Assembly (NCBI GenBank): GCA_023634235.1
Contig: JAMKCF010000006.1
Span: 12,442,647-12,506,646 of the forward strand
From: Pisaster brevispinus
Taxonomy: Eukaryota > Echinodermata > Asteroidea > Forcipulatida > Asteriidae
DNA length: 64,000 nt
Direction of reading: 5' to 3'
Of the stretch, positions 21,228 to 34,035 are shown piece by piece (position 1 is the first letter of the stretch; every line of letters begins with the position of its first letter). The notes under the pieces are model-generated. The model did no database searches. It was given only the letters and a program-made list of their open reading frames with translations, and was not told where the DNA came from. The position numbers and the translations under genes are program-made.

Positions 21228-21665
21228 ATCCCATCCATTCTATCAATCGCTGTTAATTAACACTTACTAAATTTTTTTTAAACTGCTATTTGCTTTTGAT
21301 CCCTTGAAGTAAATTTGTTCATGGAAGCTTTGGAGGGTAAGTGGTTTTTACAGCTCGTCATTTCAATTTTGAAAGTGTTTAGTTATGTAGGTAGTTACTG
21401 TTGTTTAGTTAAGTCATGAGTACATAACATGTATCACTTTTAGAAAAAGAACTTAACCTAAAAAAAAATAACTGACAAGGCATGAGAGCAACAAAGGAGT
21501 TCAGGCATGCAATTTCAGAGAGACCGGCTTTTTTGTCCTTTTTCTTAAGACTGGTGCCTTTAAAATATAGTGACAAAGACAATCTGATTTTATACTTGAA
21601 TTGCTGGCACTCGGAAAAGGTGGTCTTCTCCAATTTGAAATAAACTCCATAGTTTCAACCCTTGC
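21228..21665 (+). other. 3' untranslated region of the SAFB-like gene (inferred)
   Basis: The region is AT-rich with no coding likeness. The first canonical AATAAA on this strand is at 21639-21644, followed by a GT-rich stretch near 21662-21680, which fits a cleavage region. The true end is not visible and later sites could be used. Confidence 0.5.
21639..21644 (+). promoter_or_regulatory. Candidate poly(A) signal AATAAA
   Basis: This canonical hexamer lies about 410 bp after the stop, with GT-rich sequence about 20-35 bp downstream. Confidence 0.5.
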
Positions 21666-22229
21666 ATTGTTTGTTTTGCAAAAGTGAAAAATCTTCACGC
21701 ATTGTTACTTCAATCTTTGCTTTGTTTTTCAATGTACATTTTTAAATAAGGAAACCATTTCAAAACAATGACATTTTCCTGTTGACTCTCATTGTCAAAT
21801 GTAAATATGTTAGTGTAGTTTGTCAAAACGGCTTAAAGGAAGAAATGTGTTCTTTTTATAGGCATATAAGACATGTAGCTCTTGTTTTTATATTTCTAAA
21901 GTCAAGTATGGTTCTGTCTGATTTATTTTATTTTATGGAAGTCAAGTTGAGTAAAGATTGTAATAGATAACTTAGTAGAGGGAAGGAATTCAAAGCCATT
22001 ATGTAATGGGTGTTTTTACTTCGACGCCCCAAGGTGACATTTTTAAATAGAGTGTGTAATGATAAAGTTAGGGAAATAGCCAAACCCCTCAAAGTCATAA
22101 TAGCAGCTTTGGAGTTTGAAGAAGAATCTTTCGTGTGTTCATTCCACTCGGTTTTTAAATATAAACTTTGCGTATGTATCCTGTGAGATTTCATCAAATT
22201 TGATCGTTTCATGAGGAGGGAATAGCAAG

Positions 22230-22538
22230 TACTGCACTAGCCTTGATCAAGGGGTGCTCTCAAATTGCCCCTGCTAAGCTATACACCCAAGCTCCCAGCA
22301 CACCCCTATGCTTGCTGCGTGGATCTATACACTGTTATGTATGCGTGCACTGTATACATAAAACTGTGTGCAAGTACATGTACACTGTACATATGATGTG
22401 CAAGTATATATGTGTGCACACACAGTGCTGTGTGGACTCCTTGTGTACGTGTATCGTCCTGATGGACTCCGTGCATGGATAACTACCGCTGGGCAAAAGG
22501 ATACTGCAAGACGGCCTTGATCAAGGGTAGTAGTGCAC
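22230..22538. mobile_element. Short element with CCTTGATCAAGG ends
   Basis: The palindrome CCTTGATCAAGG occurs at 22241-22252 and 22515-22526. Its outer flanks are inverted copies (ACTGCACTAG at left, GTAGTAGTGCAC at right). This gives imperfect terminal inverted repeats of about 24 bp around a 309-bp element rich in TACATGTA- and GTGTGCAC-like words. Confidence 0.55.
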
Positions 22539-23546
22539 ATGAAATTGTCCTACTATGAATTAGTTGTTGATCTTGTTCACATTTTATGCTTATTTTGATT
22601 TAGTGAAACAAATTGAACTGCTTTGTAAATAATAACAAAATCGATGGGAGTTTGGAGAAAGTTTTGCCACATGGCTGGCAGTGATAAGGATAAATAATTT
22701 CCGACTTGAGGTAGTTTTATTGTAACAAGATTGTATAAAGTTCATGTGTATGTAACCTTTTTGATCTAAAAAGCTCGGCTGGTTTCCCTGACTATGACTA
22801 ATCATACAACAAACAGCTAGGTGTTCAGTTGATTAGAAATCAAAAACATTTATGTGACTTCTTCATCTATGTACATGTGTACACAACACTATTGTTATTA
22901 TTTCTATATTTAAGACATAAGACATAAGACATTAGAAATCATTAATCTCCAGCAGGAAGAAGTTAATTTTTTCGCATAAGTTTAAAGCACTAAGCAAAAG
23001 TTCATTAAAAGTAAAACAAAACTACAAAAAGCGGATGAAACATTGTGCTGGTATTTATGTTGTATCTAAGGGCGTATTGTTTAGCGGTTATTTTACTGAT
23101 GAGCAATGTTTTCATTTTGTGTTTATTTCAAGAGGACATTGTTTATACATGTACATGAACATGTGGTTGCAAAGCCACAAAAAAAAATTTGTAGTTGTTC
23201 TATCATTTCAAAATTATAAATTACGCCGCTGAAATAACTTCCGTGACATCTTGAAATTTGTATTTTCTTTTCAACCATACTATTTGTTTATGAGAGTGAA
23301 CTTGACCATGCAATCATCTGCTTTTATTATAACGTTTGTAAAGCTTTATCCTCCGTTCTTTTTAAACTAAATTGTACATGTTTATGTGTTGTTGTTAGTT
23401 CTGAATTTATACATTGGTTCCCTGCATTTCGATCGACACAAGGTTTTTGTGGAGCATTTTCCTGCACAAACCAAGGGAAATCATTACTGTAGGATGGCAA
23501 TACCATGTTTTTGATATTTGCATGTACAATGTAAACCTCTCAAGTC

Positions 23547-23679
23547 TAAGGTCGTGTTCGAATTAGCGGCTACAGCTATGGCTATGGCTGAATCGCCGCC
23601 TCATCAGGCATTGAAGTATAGGACTCCCTTAGCAACATGTGTAGCCATAGCTGTAGCCGCCAGTTCAGATACAACCTAA
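23547..23679. mobile_element. GCC-GCTAC inverted-repeat MITE, copy 2
   Basis: A left end AATTAGCGGCTACAGC and right end GCTGTAGCCGCCAGTT form inverted repeats. The element is about 133 bp and matches copies at 60.3 and 62.0 kb. Confidence 0.7.
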
Positions 23680-24583
23680 TGCAGAGGTTCTTGATGATTG
23701 TAAAAACTGATTGAAGTCTTCACCAGCCGACTTTGGACATCTAAGGAACATGAAAGAAAAAAACAGTCGTATCAATTGGACCACATTCCTGATGCAAGCA
23801 ATACAACCATCACACCATATGCATGGCCGTATGCAGCAGAAATGTGGCTTGAAATTAATCACACTTTTGTAGTTATGCCAGCTGCAGTAATTGTGATTAT
23901 CACCAGAAAACTGCTGTTGAATTTAGTCAGTTTTTGTACAAATGATAATATCCTTCCCCTTCCCAATTAAATGTGGCTCAGCTGTAAGAATAGTTGGTCG
24001 GATAGTGCGTTTAAGAAGATAGCGTCTAAGACAGTTGTGGGGACATGCATCAGCAAGCTGCTCAAAGTAAAATGTCTGGCTGCATCTGTTTAGTTCAGTC
24101 AGTTTATTGTCACCTTTTGAGGAAAACCTACTGGTACCATTAATGCATAGGAATAGCCCAAGTGTCGAGTGTTTCCTGTTTCTCTTGTTTATCATGTGTT
24201 TATAGTATTATTTTACAGTTACAATGCCAATTTGATGGTATTTAGCACTACATGATCATAAAGATTCAGAAAGTGTTTCAAAGGTTGGAATATTGAGAAT
24301 AAAAAATTAGCTTTTCAGAGAACAATTGGTATGTATTTATCCATTCTGTTAAAGACTCCAAATCATTGTTTGCAATTAAAGAATATAAATATGTATACAT
24401 GTGCTTCACTAAAAGAGAGCAAAAGTAACACATAGTTGTCACTTTTTAAATCTTCAACGGGAATAGTTTTTTAATAAAAATGCACACGTTTCATGCAGGG
24501 ATTGCAGTGTGTACAAACGCGCACAAACACTGAGGGAACACTATACGTCCGTGTGGCACTGTACTTTTGGTAAAACGCGGGTC

Positions 24584-24925
24584 GGGATGCGATTTGGAAG
24601 TCTCCTTAATTATAAACCATTATTATTATTTTCCCCAAAGTATGGTGATTAATTTTGCCATTTACTTGACGGTTTATTGTGTTAGGGATGCGATTTGGAA
24701 GTTTCCTTCTAAAAACACTGTAATTATAAACCATTGTTATTATTATTTCCCCCAAAGTGTGGTGATTAATGTTGCCATTTAATTGACGGTTTCTTGTGTT
24801 AGGGATGCGATTTGGAAGTCTCCTTCTAAAACACTGTAATTATAAACCATTATTAGTATTATTTTCCCCGAAGTGTGGTGATTAATTTTGCCATTTAATT
24901 TACGGTTCTTGTGTTAGGGACGCGG
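24584..24925. repeat. Three tandem copies of a 101-117-bp unit
   Basis: GGGATGCGATTTGGAAG starts units at 24584, 24685 and 24802, and a truncated GGGA start follows at 24917. Units share ATTATAAACCATT, GTGGTGATTAAT and TTGTGTTAGGGA. Confidence 0.9.
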
Positions 24926-26829
24926 GGAAATGTTTGGGTGGTTTTTCTGTTGGTTTTACTAGAACTATATAGGCCTAGCCCTTACCCTAATTAAATTTTT
25001 TGGAAAAGACTGCAAACTGAACTCTGAAAAGTAACATAGGTTCCGACTCGTAATAATACACTATATTGTGGTTTGAAAATTGACTTGATGTGGTGAAGTT
25101 CTTTAGCTTAAGCTAGTTTTTACGATTGTTATTTTAGTCTATCATACTATGTGGTTAACCACATAATTTCGTCCTGGGGGCAAGCACTAGCAGCAGCGGT
25201 TTTTGTGAATTAATTTGTGAGCAAGGTTGTACCGTCATGTGGGTGAAACCAAGCAGGGAGGTTTTGAAGCATGGATGGAGGGTTGAACCAAGTAACCATG
25301 GATGCTTTACGGATGGTTGAACCAAACTTTATTACGGCTGGACTGTTTATAAACATATATAAATTCAGAGACGTTATCGGAAGTAAGAAGAAGTATAGGT
25401 ATAGATTATTTTGAATGTTAAAAAGTAAACAAATTCCGCTAATCAAGTGAGAGTGTGAATGATGACATCATGTGATGGGTCATATTCAGGGGCCGCACAA
25501 CGACTTCTCGTGATTCAAGGAACGGCAATAAAAGCGTTTATGTGACATTTGTTGTTATTTCATTGCCGACAAGACCGCAACAGGGAAACAAAATTTTACT
25601 TAATAATGCTTCAAAACTTAAAACCAGGCATGCAAATTGCTTGCAGGGGATCTTATATTGGCACAAACGTTGTAAGTTATATAGGAAGACCGCCCCATTA
25701 CAAGTTTCAATTTATTGACAGAATTAGAAATGAGTAATTCAATACATGATGATGGTCTTCCTCAATGCGTCGGTTTTCAAAGACCTAACAGGCTTTGGTC
25801 TGCACAGGTGTTGGGCTATAGACTATTTTTTCACGAGACTCACGTGCACAAGTGGGTAATTTTATTATTTCAAAGTCTACAAATGACAAAAGTACACGAA
25901 TTCCGTAACATATCTCCTTTGTTCCTGAACAACATTTCTTTGCGGCATCTGGGTCAATTGTTCTTCATTTTGGAATGGAATTAAAGGAGGTTCTTTGAGC
26001 AGTTTACATTATTTTAATATTGTCGAAGGAGGGGTTGGTGGCAAAGTGTTCAAGAGATGCTTGTTGCTTTGCTTTGAAGTTTTTTGAAAAGTGTGCCATA
26101 AAATGACTTTAGTTTAGTTCTTTATAGTCTTTATACTCTGTAAAGACCTCATAACCAGACCTATTTAAATTGGTATGGCGTTGTCACTGCTTGTGTTTTT
26201 CCAGTAATTCCTTCTTTTTTTCTTTTCTTTTTTATAAAGAGGACCCCAAAACAATGGGCTTACCGCCAGAAATCCTACTACAAAAATGCTTATAATATAA
26301 GTAAAGAAATAAATGTGTTATTATTTTCACAGTACATCGGGTACTACACTTGACCTTTAAGTTTCCGATAGCAGCGTTGAAAATAGCACTGGGGTGGGAT
26401 ATCCCACATTTTATGCTTGGAACTTCCGCATCGTTGTATCGGCTCATCTCTACCCAGAATGGGATTTCAGAACCACCCGACGTCTCCCGCAGGAACTCAT
26501 GGCGCAAATTGGGGTTTCTTCTGAGTCCATGGTGTTGTGTCCTTAGTTCCAAGTTTCTTGGTTGTTATCCTTTTCTATTGGCTATGTTGCAATTTTCCAC
26601 TCTTGCCTTTTTAGCAGTTAAAAAATCTCTCTCTTTTTTGTTTTATAATAATCATCTCGTTTTATGCGGCAATAAAAAAAAAAAACTTCTAATTTTTTTT
26701 AATTTTTTTTTACTCCTCTTGTGATGTGGCTTTTGGATTATTTTTGTCTTATGTCACTTGGAAAACAACTGGGCAGTAATTTAGTTTACTTTTTTGTAAT
26801 CCTTCAGGTTTTTCCTCTCTTTGTGTAAT

Positions 26830-26950
26830 CTGCTGTTTATATATTTTTGTATATCTGTTGCCTTTACTTTATGTTTATTTTGATGATGTAATTGTGATGT
26901 TTTTACCTGTGAAATTAATAAAAGAAATGAAATGAAATTAAATGAAATCG
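26830..26950 (+). repeat. Possible LINE-type tail
   Basis: AATAAAAG is followed by GAAATGAAATG-type pentamer repeats, as seen at the 3' ends of many non-LTR elements. No reverse transcriptase is readable upstream, so this is a weak call. Confidence 0.3.
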
Positions 26951-27495
26951 GCAAAAGACTATAGGGGCCTACGGGCCTACTGGACTAGCTTATTTTGTGC
27001 CCAGTCAGTGTTTTAAAGTGGCGCGAAAGATGGGGTATTAATTACTGAGATTTTCATTAAAATTAGAAGAAAATAGATAAGAAATTATGGGGTTAAATAT
27101 GAATATACCCCCTTTTAAATAGGGGAGGGGAGGTGGTTAGCAAGGTTCAATTCAGTGTGTGTGTGTGTGTGGGCGGGGGCATGGTTTTCAAGCAGGGCGG
27201 GCGACGCGAATACAAGTGTGGAATAAAAACTGATGCTACCGCCGAGTGACCATCACTTACCCACTACATTGCTCCGTTTGCTTTTCATTGATAATAAATT
27301 TATGTTTTTTTATAAACTGCACTTATTTGTATCATTATTTCGTTCAGAGTTAGTGTCAAAGGTGTGGTGGTGGGGGAGGGGGGGGGGGCAAGACATCGAC
27401 TTTCATGAATTGAATAATATTTTCAACGCATGAGTTGATGTCTTGCCCATCACAACAAACTATCACACGAAACAGCCCTCACCTCATTAGTAATG

Positions 27496-27507
27496 TGCGC
27501 ATGCGCA
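27496..27507. promoter_or_regulatory. Palindromic NRF1-type site TGCGCATGCGCA
   Basis: This is an exact palindrome matching the NRF1 consensus (YGCGCAYGCGCR), inside a locally CpG-rich patch and about 80 bp before a GTGAGT donor. NRF1 sites mark broad promoters in animals. Confidence 0.6.
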
Positions 27508-27529
27508 GCGTCACGCCATTCATTTTTTG

Positions 27530-27589
27530 TACCAGTTAATTTTTATGCCACCGCGGGAAAGAAATGGACGGATAAGGATCGAGTATCGG
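27530..27589 (+). other. Possible noncoding first exon
   Basis: A GC-rich patch with CCACCGCGGG lies downstream of the NRF1-type site and ends at a strong GTGAGT donor (27590). It holds an ATG followed two codons later by TAA, so it would be noncoding. The start of transcription is not visible. Confidence 0.4.
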
Positions 27590-28571
27590 GTGAGTGAAAT
27601 TTAATTCATTAAATTTGAATGAATGGCATTGAGTTTATTCCTCAGCGATGCATCGGCTGGCGTTTGAAATTCTTTGGGATTGTTTTAGTGCTTATATTCT
27701 GCGGTGACTTGCGGTTTATAATTTGTAAATTGGATGTTTTTTCGGTACATGTTGCTTGTTGCTACACTGATGACTGAGATTTGTAGTACATGTGTACAAC
27801 TATGGAACACATACATTACATGTAATGTTGTACAAAAAAAACCCAGAATTAATTGTAAGCAGTTGTATTTGTAGTGAACTGTACATGTGCAACAATACGC
27901 GAAGTCACAGTGTATGCATCCCATAATTGCTGCCGTGTGTTTTAACCAAAGAGAAAGGATGGTTTAACTAAAATTAAAAACTGCCATGGGGCTTAACGTT
28001 TTGTTGTATGTAGACTACAGCTATTTTATTTGAGTGAATTAGCTAGTTTAGTGTGGGGGAAGGATGAACCCTTGATTGGCCTAGTAATACTTTAGCCAAA
28101 TATCCATCCCATATTCACCCGTGCGGCTTCATTCTTCAGCAGGGGAGGCATCCCCCATATGGGCGGGTTTGTGGTTTAATCCTCCTATTCTAGCCCTTCT
28201 TTTGGAACTTTTGCGAATAAGTTGATGCACGATTATTTGTAACCATTCATCCCTATTTGGGGGTTTTGAATGGTGAACTTCTGAACTGAAATAACTGTGG
28301 TCCCTGACGCTGTCCCTGCAGTTTACTTTTAAATTAAACTTTCACTTACAGCAGTTGTGTGATGTACTTTAGAAGCATATTTATGCATTAAAATGTCACA
28401 CAGTTCAGACAATATGTCTCTTCATTTATCATATGTACATGAATGAGTTAAGTAACACTAACACTAACAGTAACAGTGAGTTAAATCTTGGTTAAACATA
28501 AAATAGGTTATTGGATTTAATTAACATAGTTTTTGCACCATTTCTTTGGAACAATTTTTCGAGTCATTTTA

Positions 28572-28796
28572 CAGGGTTTGCCCTTAACTTTTTTAGTGAC
28601 TGGCCAGCAGGACCAGTCAGCTTGTTATTTTAAGAGTCCGTCAGCTTTTTCAGCAGTCTATAGTATAGGATATTGTAGGGATGCTTTTCAACACTGAACT
28701 ACTTGGCCAGCAGAACCACTAGGAGGGAATTTTGACTGGTCCGCAGGTATTTTAACTGGCATTTGGCCAGCGGCCGCGGACCAGTGTTAAACTTTT
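28572..28796 (+). mobile_element. GGACCAGTCA repeat family, copy A
   Basis: It starts GGGTTTGCCCTTAAC with GGCCAGCAGGACCAGTCAG and ends TTTGGCCAGCGGCCGCGGAC then CAGTGTTAA. The ends are related in inverted order (CCAGC and GCTGG words). There is no coding capacity. Confidence 0.6.
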
Positions 28797-29451
28797 AAAG
28801 GAGAATGTTGCATTAGAATAGTTTGTAAAGTAGTAAATTTGTGAGTAGTTCATACATTTATACAGATTACAGGTACATGTACATTGTATGTCCTGCATAG
28901 ACCAGCCAACAGGATTTTAAAAAATAGCACAGACCCATACAATCGGCTTATCTTTGGCCTTGACCTTTTGCTTTGTAGTAAAGTCATAATTTGCAATTGT
29001 CTGTGACAATTAGTGGAGTGCAAGTCCTGTACTTTTAATGGGATTTTATCAACTGATTTTCTTCTATGATTGCAATATAAGAAAAAAAGCAATACCCTCA
29101 AGTGTATTTGACCATCTTCTGGGCATTTTGAAAATTAGTTGTTTAGTATCGCAGAAAGCAAAGAAAGAGTCAAAGTTACATTTACAAACTTCACAACAGA
29201 TGTCTAGAAAAATGACTTGGACTTGGAGAGATGCCAGGCATGGAATTTCGTCTTTGGGAGGGCGACTCCATTTTTATTTTGCAAAGGGCACTTCCATTGG
29301 AAAATCTTAAAGTATGTGGGAAAACTTTTTGAAGGGGCACCAAGGCCAAGACCAGGGAAACATATGTTGTGGTTTGTGGCCTCCGTGTAACCCCAGCCCC
29401 TGAGATGGCATTAGTTGGTTTTCACTCAGTTCAACCTTGTTCTAGTTTCAG

Positions 29452-29740
29452 GGTTTTGCCCTGGTCTTTTTCAGTGACTAGCCAGTACGGTAGTCGTTTC
29501 ACTTGTCTGCCAGCTCTTTCACAGGTTTTTGAATTTTAAACCAGACATGCATGAACAATCTGTACATGCATGGAGTTACATTCAATTGCATCGGAAAGCA
29601 ATCAACCAGCTACTGGTTTACGTAGTTTTTTTAGCTAAGTAGCTGTGGAGTCATGGACTAGCCAGCTCTACCATAAGACATAGTTGTAACACTTCCTCAG
29701 ATATTTCAATAGGCATTTGGCCAGAGGTCCTTTGTTGTTG
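29452..29740 (+). mobile_element. GGACCAGTCA repeat family, copy B
   Basis: This is a diverged copy with GGGTTTTGCCCTGG and AGTGACTAGCCAGTACGG at left and GGCATTTGGCCAGAGGTCC at right. Confidence 0.55.
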
Positions 29741-30376
29741 GAGAAACTGGAATTCTTAAAAAAAAAAAAATTACCAAAACATCCAGAAAATAGTCATTAA
29801 AATGTATTTCATTGGAACAGGCCAATTCTAGACAGACCAACCTTAAGTACATGTACTCAAGTTGGAATACTATTTGTGCAACAGTTCAGGCAAACAGCTT
29901 GTGTTATAAGTTATTTTATTTCAGTTTTTGTAAGATTTATACAGCCCCTGACCCCCCCCCCCTCCATCATGCTTAATTTTTTGACTGAAAATTACTTTTC
30001 CATCACCTGTATAATTCTGAGCACGAACATGCTATTAATAGCAGTAGATTTACCCAGTAAGTCTGCTCCCTGCTGCCACCATGCATCTCTTCAATTCCCT
30101 ACTTGTTGGGAAGAAATTGTTTTTTGGAAACTATGCATAATAATGACTGTTATTTGTCAAAAGTGTAACTGTTTCTGAACTGATGGGTAACATGTGTAAC
30201 CGTCTGTTTCAGAAACAAAATTTAGAGCCGTGTAGCAAGCTAAAACTTCCGAGGAACTGTGCTCCACAGACATAAATGTAGACCTTGCTGCCGACAGCTT
30301 TAATGTGTGCACCAGTGACAACAGCTCTGTATACAGCTTTAATGCGCGCACCAGTGATGATGATTATTGCAATCTC

Positions 30377-30399
30377 GGGGGGGGGGGGGGGGGGGGGGG
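30377..30399 (+). repeat. Run of 23 guanines
   Basis: The run is uninterrupted; its length may be unreliable in an assembly. A nearby imperfect duplication (ACAGCTTTAATG at about 30294 and 30334) precedes it. Confidence 0.9.
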
Positions 30400-30510
30400 A
30401 CCTTTTTCCCATAGCATGCGCAGACGTGTTAACTCTTCGCTGAAGGTGTTTTTAAAATCGCTTTGGATGCTATCGTGTAACGCACTGATATACATTTGTA
30501 TTTTAGCAAT

Positions 30511-30562
30511 AGAGGGCGTTTACTCTTATGCTTTTGCATGGTTCTTAAACGCCCTCTAGTGG
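30511..30562. promoter_or_regulatory. Inverted pair of AGAGGGCG sites, one matching the CTCF core
   Basis: AGAGGGCGTTTA (30511-30522) and its exact inverse TAAACGCCCTCT (30546-30557) are 23 bp apart. Extended on the - strand, the right site reads CCACTAGAGGGCG (30562-30550), a full match to the animal CTCF core. The left site matches less well. Confidence 0.45.
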
Positions 30563-32754
30563 TCAATGTTTCTTACCTTTATTGCAGCACGCATTTTTCC
30601 TCAACAGAAGTATCTTTGGCGATAAAAAGACATGCAGTCTAGCCTCACTATTTTATAAAAAACAGCAGACAGCATACGCTATACGTACAGGTCAAAGTGC
30701 AATGTTCAGGTCGTCTCCACGGGTATACGTCATACAATCAGCTTTTTCACACAGCGCCGCCAGCGGTCAATATGCTGAAACTTCTTTGAAAAACCGCGGA
30801 AATTTGTCACGTAAGAGTTGTTTTTATTTTCGAATTTTGTATCATTTCAAACTTCCAATATTAATTTTGTTTTGCTAAAAATGGTTCGTACATACATTGT
30901 TAAGAAGGCTAAATGATTCTTGTTGCTTGGAATACACCGCTCATATCCATCTTTAAAGTGTAGAGGGTGCCACAGAAAGCATGGTGGTGCGCCAAGCTAT
31001 TTTTACAGGTTGGAGAACACGGTTTATGTATGATCTGTAAGGAAGTCCTAAGACAGATAACATCAAGTTTAAAGACATTCAATCATGCAGTCTTGTCCAA
31101 AGTTGTTTGTAAAACAATGATATCAAGTTCATACAAGATGTCTTAATATGTCTGTAGGTTTCTTTTTTAGTAATTGTTGATACCCGTACGTCAAAAATAC
31201 CTTAAATTTGCAATTTCCAACTCAAAAAACACATGAGTAAAAAAAGTTGACCCCATTTGCCATCAGTTTGGGTATAGCCAAGAAACCCTGGGTCTCCGGG
31301 GAGCATTCTTCTATTTCCCATGTAGTCATTATAAGGACTTCCTGTCTCGGAGCCCACTGAGTTCAATGTTGTTATGTTCCAAGTCTCAGCCCTACTACTG
31401 TACGTGGTGAAAGTCACGAGACTTGTCATAATTTGGGTTGTTGACTAAGGCCAAATACCAAATCATAAATTGGTTAATGTTCCCTTTCCTAAATTGTCAT
31501 GGCCTCGACTTGTTTTGTTGTTCTTCCCCCTTCCCCCCACTCAAGGTTCATGTACATGTACTGTACATTAGGCAGGCCTGATCTTGTACTACGTAGGGGC
31601 AAGGCAGTTGTCCCTTAGCTAATAGCATCGCTATGAGGGAATTAGACATTTGTTTTGGAACATTTCAAAGGGCACCAACTAAGGCAATGGCCGGGGGGCA
31701 TGGGGCAAATTCTCCCGTAGAGATTCAGGCCTTTTATTTGGGATGGCACGCAGCCGAGACACATGCACTGAATGAAGTGTTGATCTTTAGTTTTGGTGTT
31801 CTTAACAGGGTGACCAACATTGACTTTTAGATAGTAGTGTTTTTATTTTTCAGATGGGCAGGCTTATTATTTTCTTGAAAGGGTAGGGTAATAAATGAAC
31901 GTTGTTGTCTTTTCAAAGAGTAAATTAAATCTCAATTTTCTAGTTTCCCAGGATGTACAACCAACATGAATATTTCATCAAATTTGATCAAAGTCACAAT
32001 TGAGTGAAAACATCAGGAGAAGGTTCATGTTTGTCTAGGATTGGTGCACATCAACTTATTCCAATAGCAGCATTTGAAATAAACTATTGATTAGTCCGGT
32101 CTTCAAATTCTACTTGCTTTTGACACTATTTCAGACGGAAACATTTCCCTGGAGAATGTCACTTTAAAATTGTTGTGCTTTCATATTGAAACTAACCAGG
32201 TTTCCCCCCCTTTAATTTCCAAGTACTTTACTTTTATATTGAGCTCCAGTTAGAAAAAGAAGAGTCCAAATATGGTGTATGACTGTACCAGTCAACAACC
32301 CGTACCTGTTTGAAATAATGACTTCCTGAGCAGAACTGGAATTGTCTGGTTTTAAATGATGTTTTCTTCTATCATGGCCTACATGTTTTGCTCAATTACC
32401 AATGGGCTTCTTTAAAACCATGCAGAAGATGTCATAAAGTGTGTGTTTTGTCTTTAGTTTCTTGTTGTAAGCCACTTAGCAGTGCTTCTGTACACTACTC
32501 GTGAGCACATCGATTTCTGAAAGTGATTTCGTGAAAAGCCACAGTACGTGTGTGTGCTTTGATGGTTTCACATCTAAAAATAAAACTGACCTGTAAAGAA
32601 AAATGGAAAACCTCCATTCAGTTCTTTTAAAGAATACATATTTATACTGTATTGTGTTTTGGCAATGTTGTAAGGTACACCCCCCCCCCTCCACAGGCAC
32701 ACCTGCAACCCCTCTTTTGTTTGTAGTCATAATTTTTGGGGGAACCTTTACCCA

Positions 32755-32795
32755 ACCGGGGACCCTATAGTCCTTTTTTGTCATAGGTCCCCGGT
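32755..32795. repeat. Inverted repeat with ACCGGGGACC arms
   Basis: ACCGGGGACCCTATAG faces CATAGGTCCCCGGT across an 11-bp loop. The arms pair except for two single-base bulges. Confidence 0.8.
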
Positions 32796-32814
32796 TTTAA
32801 TGTGTACGTACACT

Positions 32815-32841
32815 CATGGAGGTAGAAATTCTACCTCCATG
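32815..32841. repeat. 27-bp near-perfect palindrome
   Basis: CATGGAGGTAGAA, one A, then the exact inverse TTCTACCTCCATG. It lies 20 bp from another inverted repeat. Confidence 0.9.
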
Positions 32842-33058
32842 GTACACTCAAACACTTATTCAGGTAAATCAAGAATTTTTTGTGTTCTATTGTTTGGACT
32901 TAAAAGTTTTTTGTTTGAACGATGTCCCCATTGGTTTTGTGCACAGAAGTGAACCAAAGAGGTCCTCGGTCTGTCCACCCAGATACTACTAAAGTCCTCA
33001 GTGCTCAGGGATAGCCACGCTATTCCATATCAATAAATTCACAACATTAAACAAGTAT

Positions 33059-33318
33059 TTGAACTCAGGACTTGAGTTTCGGGAAAAATAACCCCAAGAC
33101 CGCAATGTTTGCATCTAAATTTTTGAAAATTTCCTATTTTTTACTGGACAAGAAATTTGTTTTCAAGACCAGAATCATAATGTTTAACATATAAACTGTT
33201 TTTATAAGAGAAGATTGATCTCATTTGTTGTATGGGACAGGTGACACTTGACTGGTCGTTGCTTAAACCACTGGCCTTTGGGCTGCAGTCCAGTATTAAA
33301 TTCAAGCCCTGGCACTAT
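33059..33318 (+). mobile_element. GACCGCAGG repeat family, copy 1
   Basis: It shares CCCAAGACCGCA, TTTTACTGGACAAGAA, AAGACCAGAATCA and CACTGGCCT with copies at 37.2, 40.0 and 42.1 kb. Confidence 0.6.
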
Positions 33319-33841
33319 TGACTTCATGCACAAAATGCCAGTGAATGTAGTTCTTGTTCACAGGAAAATAATTGGTAATTAAAAACACTATTTGGTATAC
33401 TCAAAATTACAGTTTCAGATGGCAAGCATTCCCTAAGGTATTCCCAACATCAAGATATTTTTTATTTTAATAGTCAAACAAAATCACTGTTTTGACTCAA
33501 AAAAACAAACAAATACTTTACGACCCACTTAGTCTATCATATCCCTTCCTGTCAATTACAAATGTGTTTTTGTCATTGGAGCCCACAGTGCAACCAGTGT
33601 GATATGTACTGTACATTAGCATCTGGTGTCTTGGAGCGCCTCCATACTGCATGTTTGTATAAAAGCAAGAGTGGGAGGCTAAATCCATGGCAACACAAGG
33701 TCACATGTAGATATATTTTAAAGGAATGACCCGGGACTGATGAAAAGTGGTGGTGAAAAGTAGGGTTGTACAAACTAACTTGCTGACAAGGTGGGAATTG
33801 GGTTAACAAAGGGCGGATGAATTTGATTGGCAATTGGCATA

Positions 33842-34035
33842 TTAAAGGCAGCGTATGTCTTTGGTAACTACTCCAAAAATGAATGACCATAAAAACTTAC
33901 TTGGTATTAAAGAAGCGCTGCAGCTGTTGATAATGTATTTAAACATTTTGAGTAATGATTCCCTTCTAAGGAATGTGGTTTTACAGAAAACGGATTCGAG
34001 CAAATTTCAATCTGGGAAACGTTTCATGTATGAAA
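33842..34035 (-). mobile_element. AAAGGCAAAGGTA MITE family, truncated copy
   Basis: This is the inverse of about 43.70-43.89 kb, with GAATGACCATAAAAACTTAC, GGAATGTGGTTTT and GAAACGTTTC. Only one half of the element is present. Confidence 0.65.

Larger units (their letters stand above)
21666..27495. other. Intergenic stretch without a recognisable gene
   Basis: The region is AT-rich with no conserved coding frame. It holds an inverted-repeat element at 22230-22538, a MITE at 23547-23679, a tandem repeat at 24584-24917 and a possible LINE-like tail near 26.9 kb. Open frames here are short and carry no motif. Confidence 0.6.

Noticed and set aside
26350..26724. Open frame of 124 residues
   Set aside because: Its second half is low-complexity Phe/Leu/Lys from T- and A-runs, and no splice or family evidence supports it.
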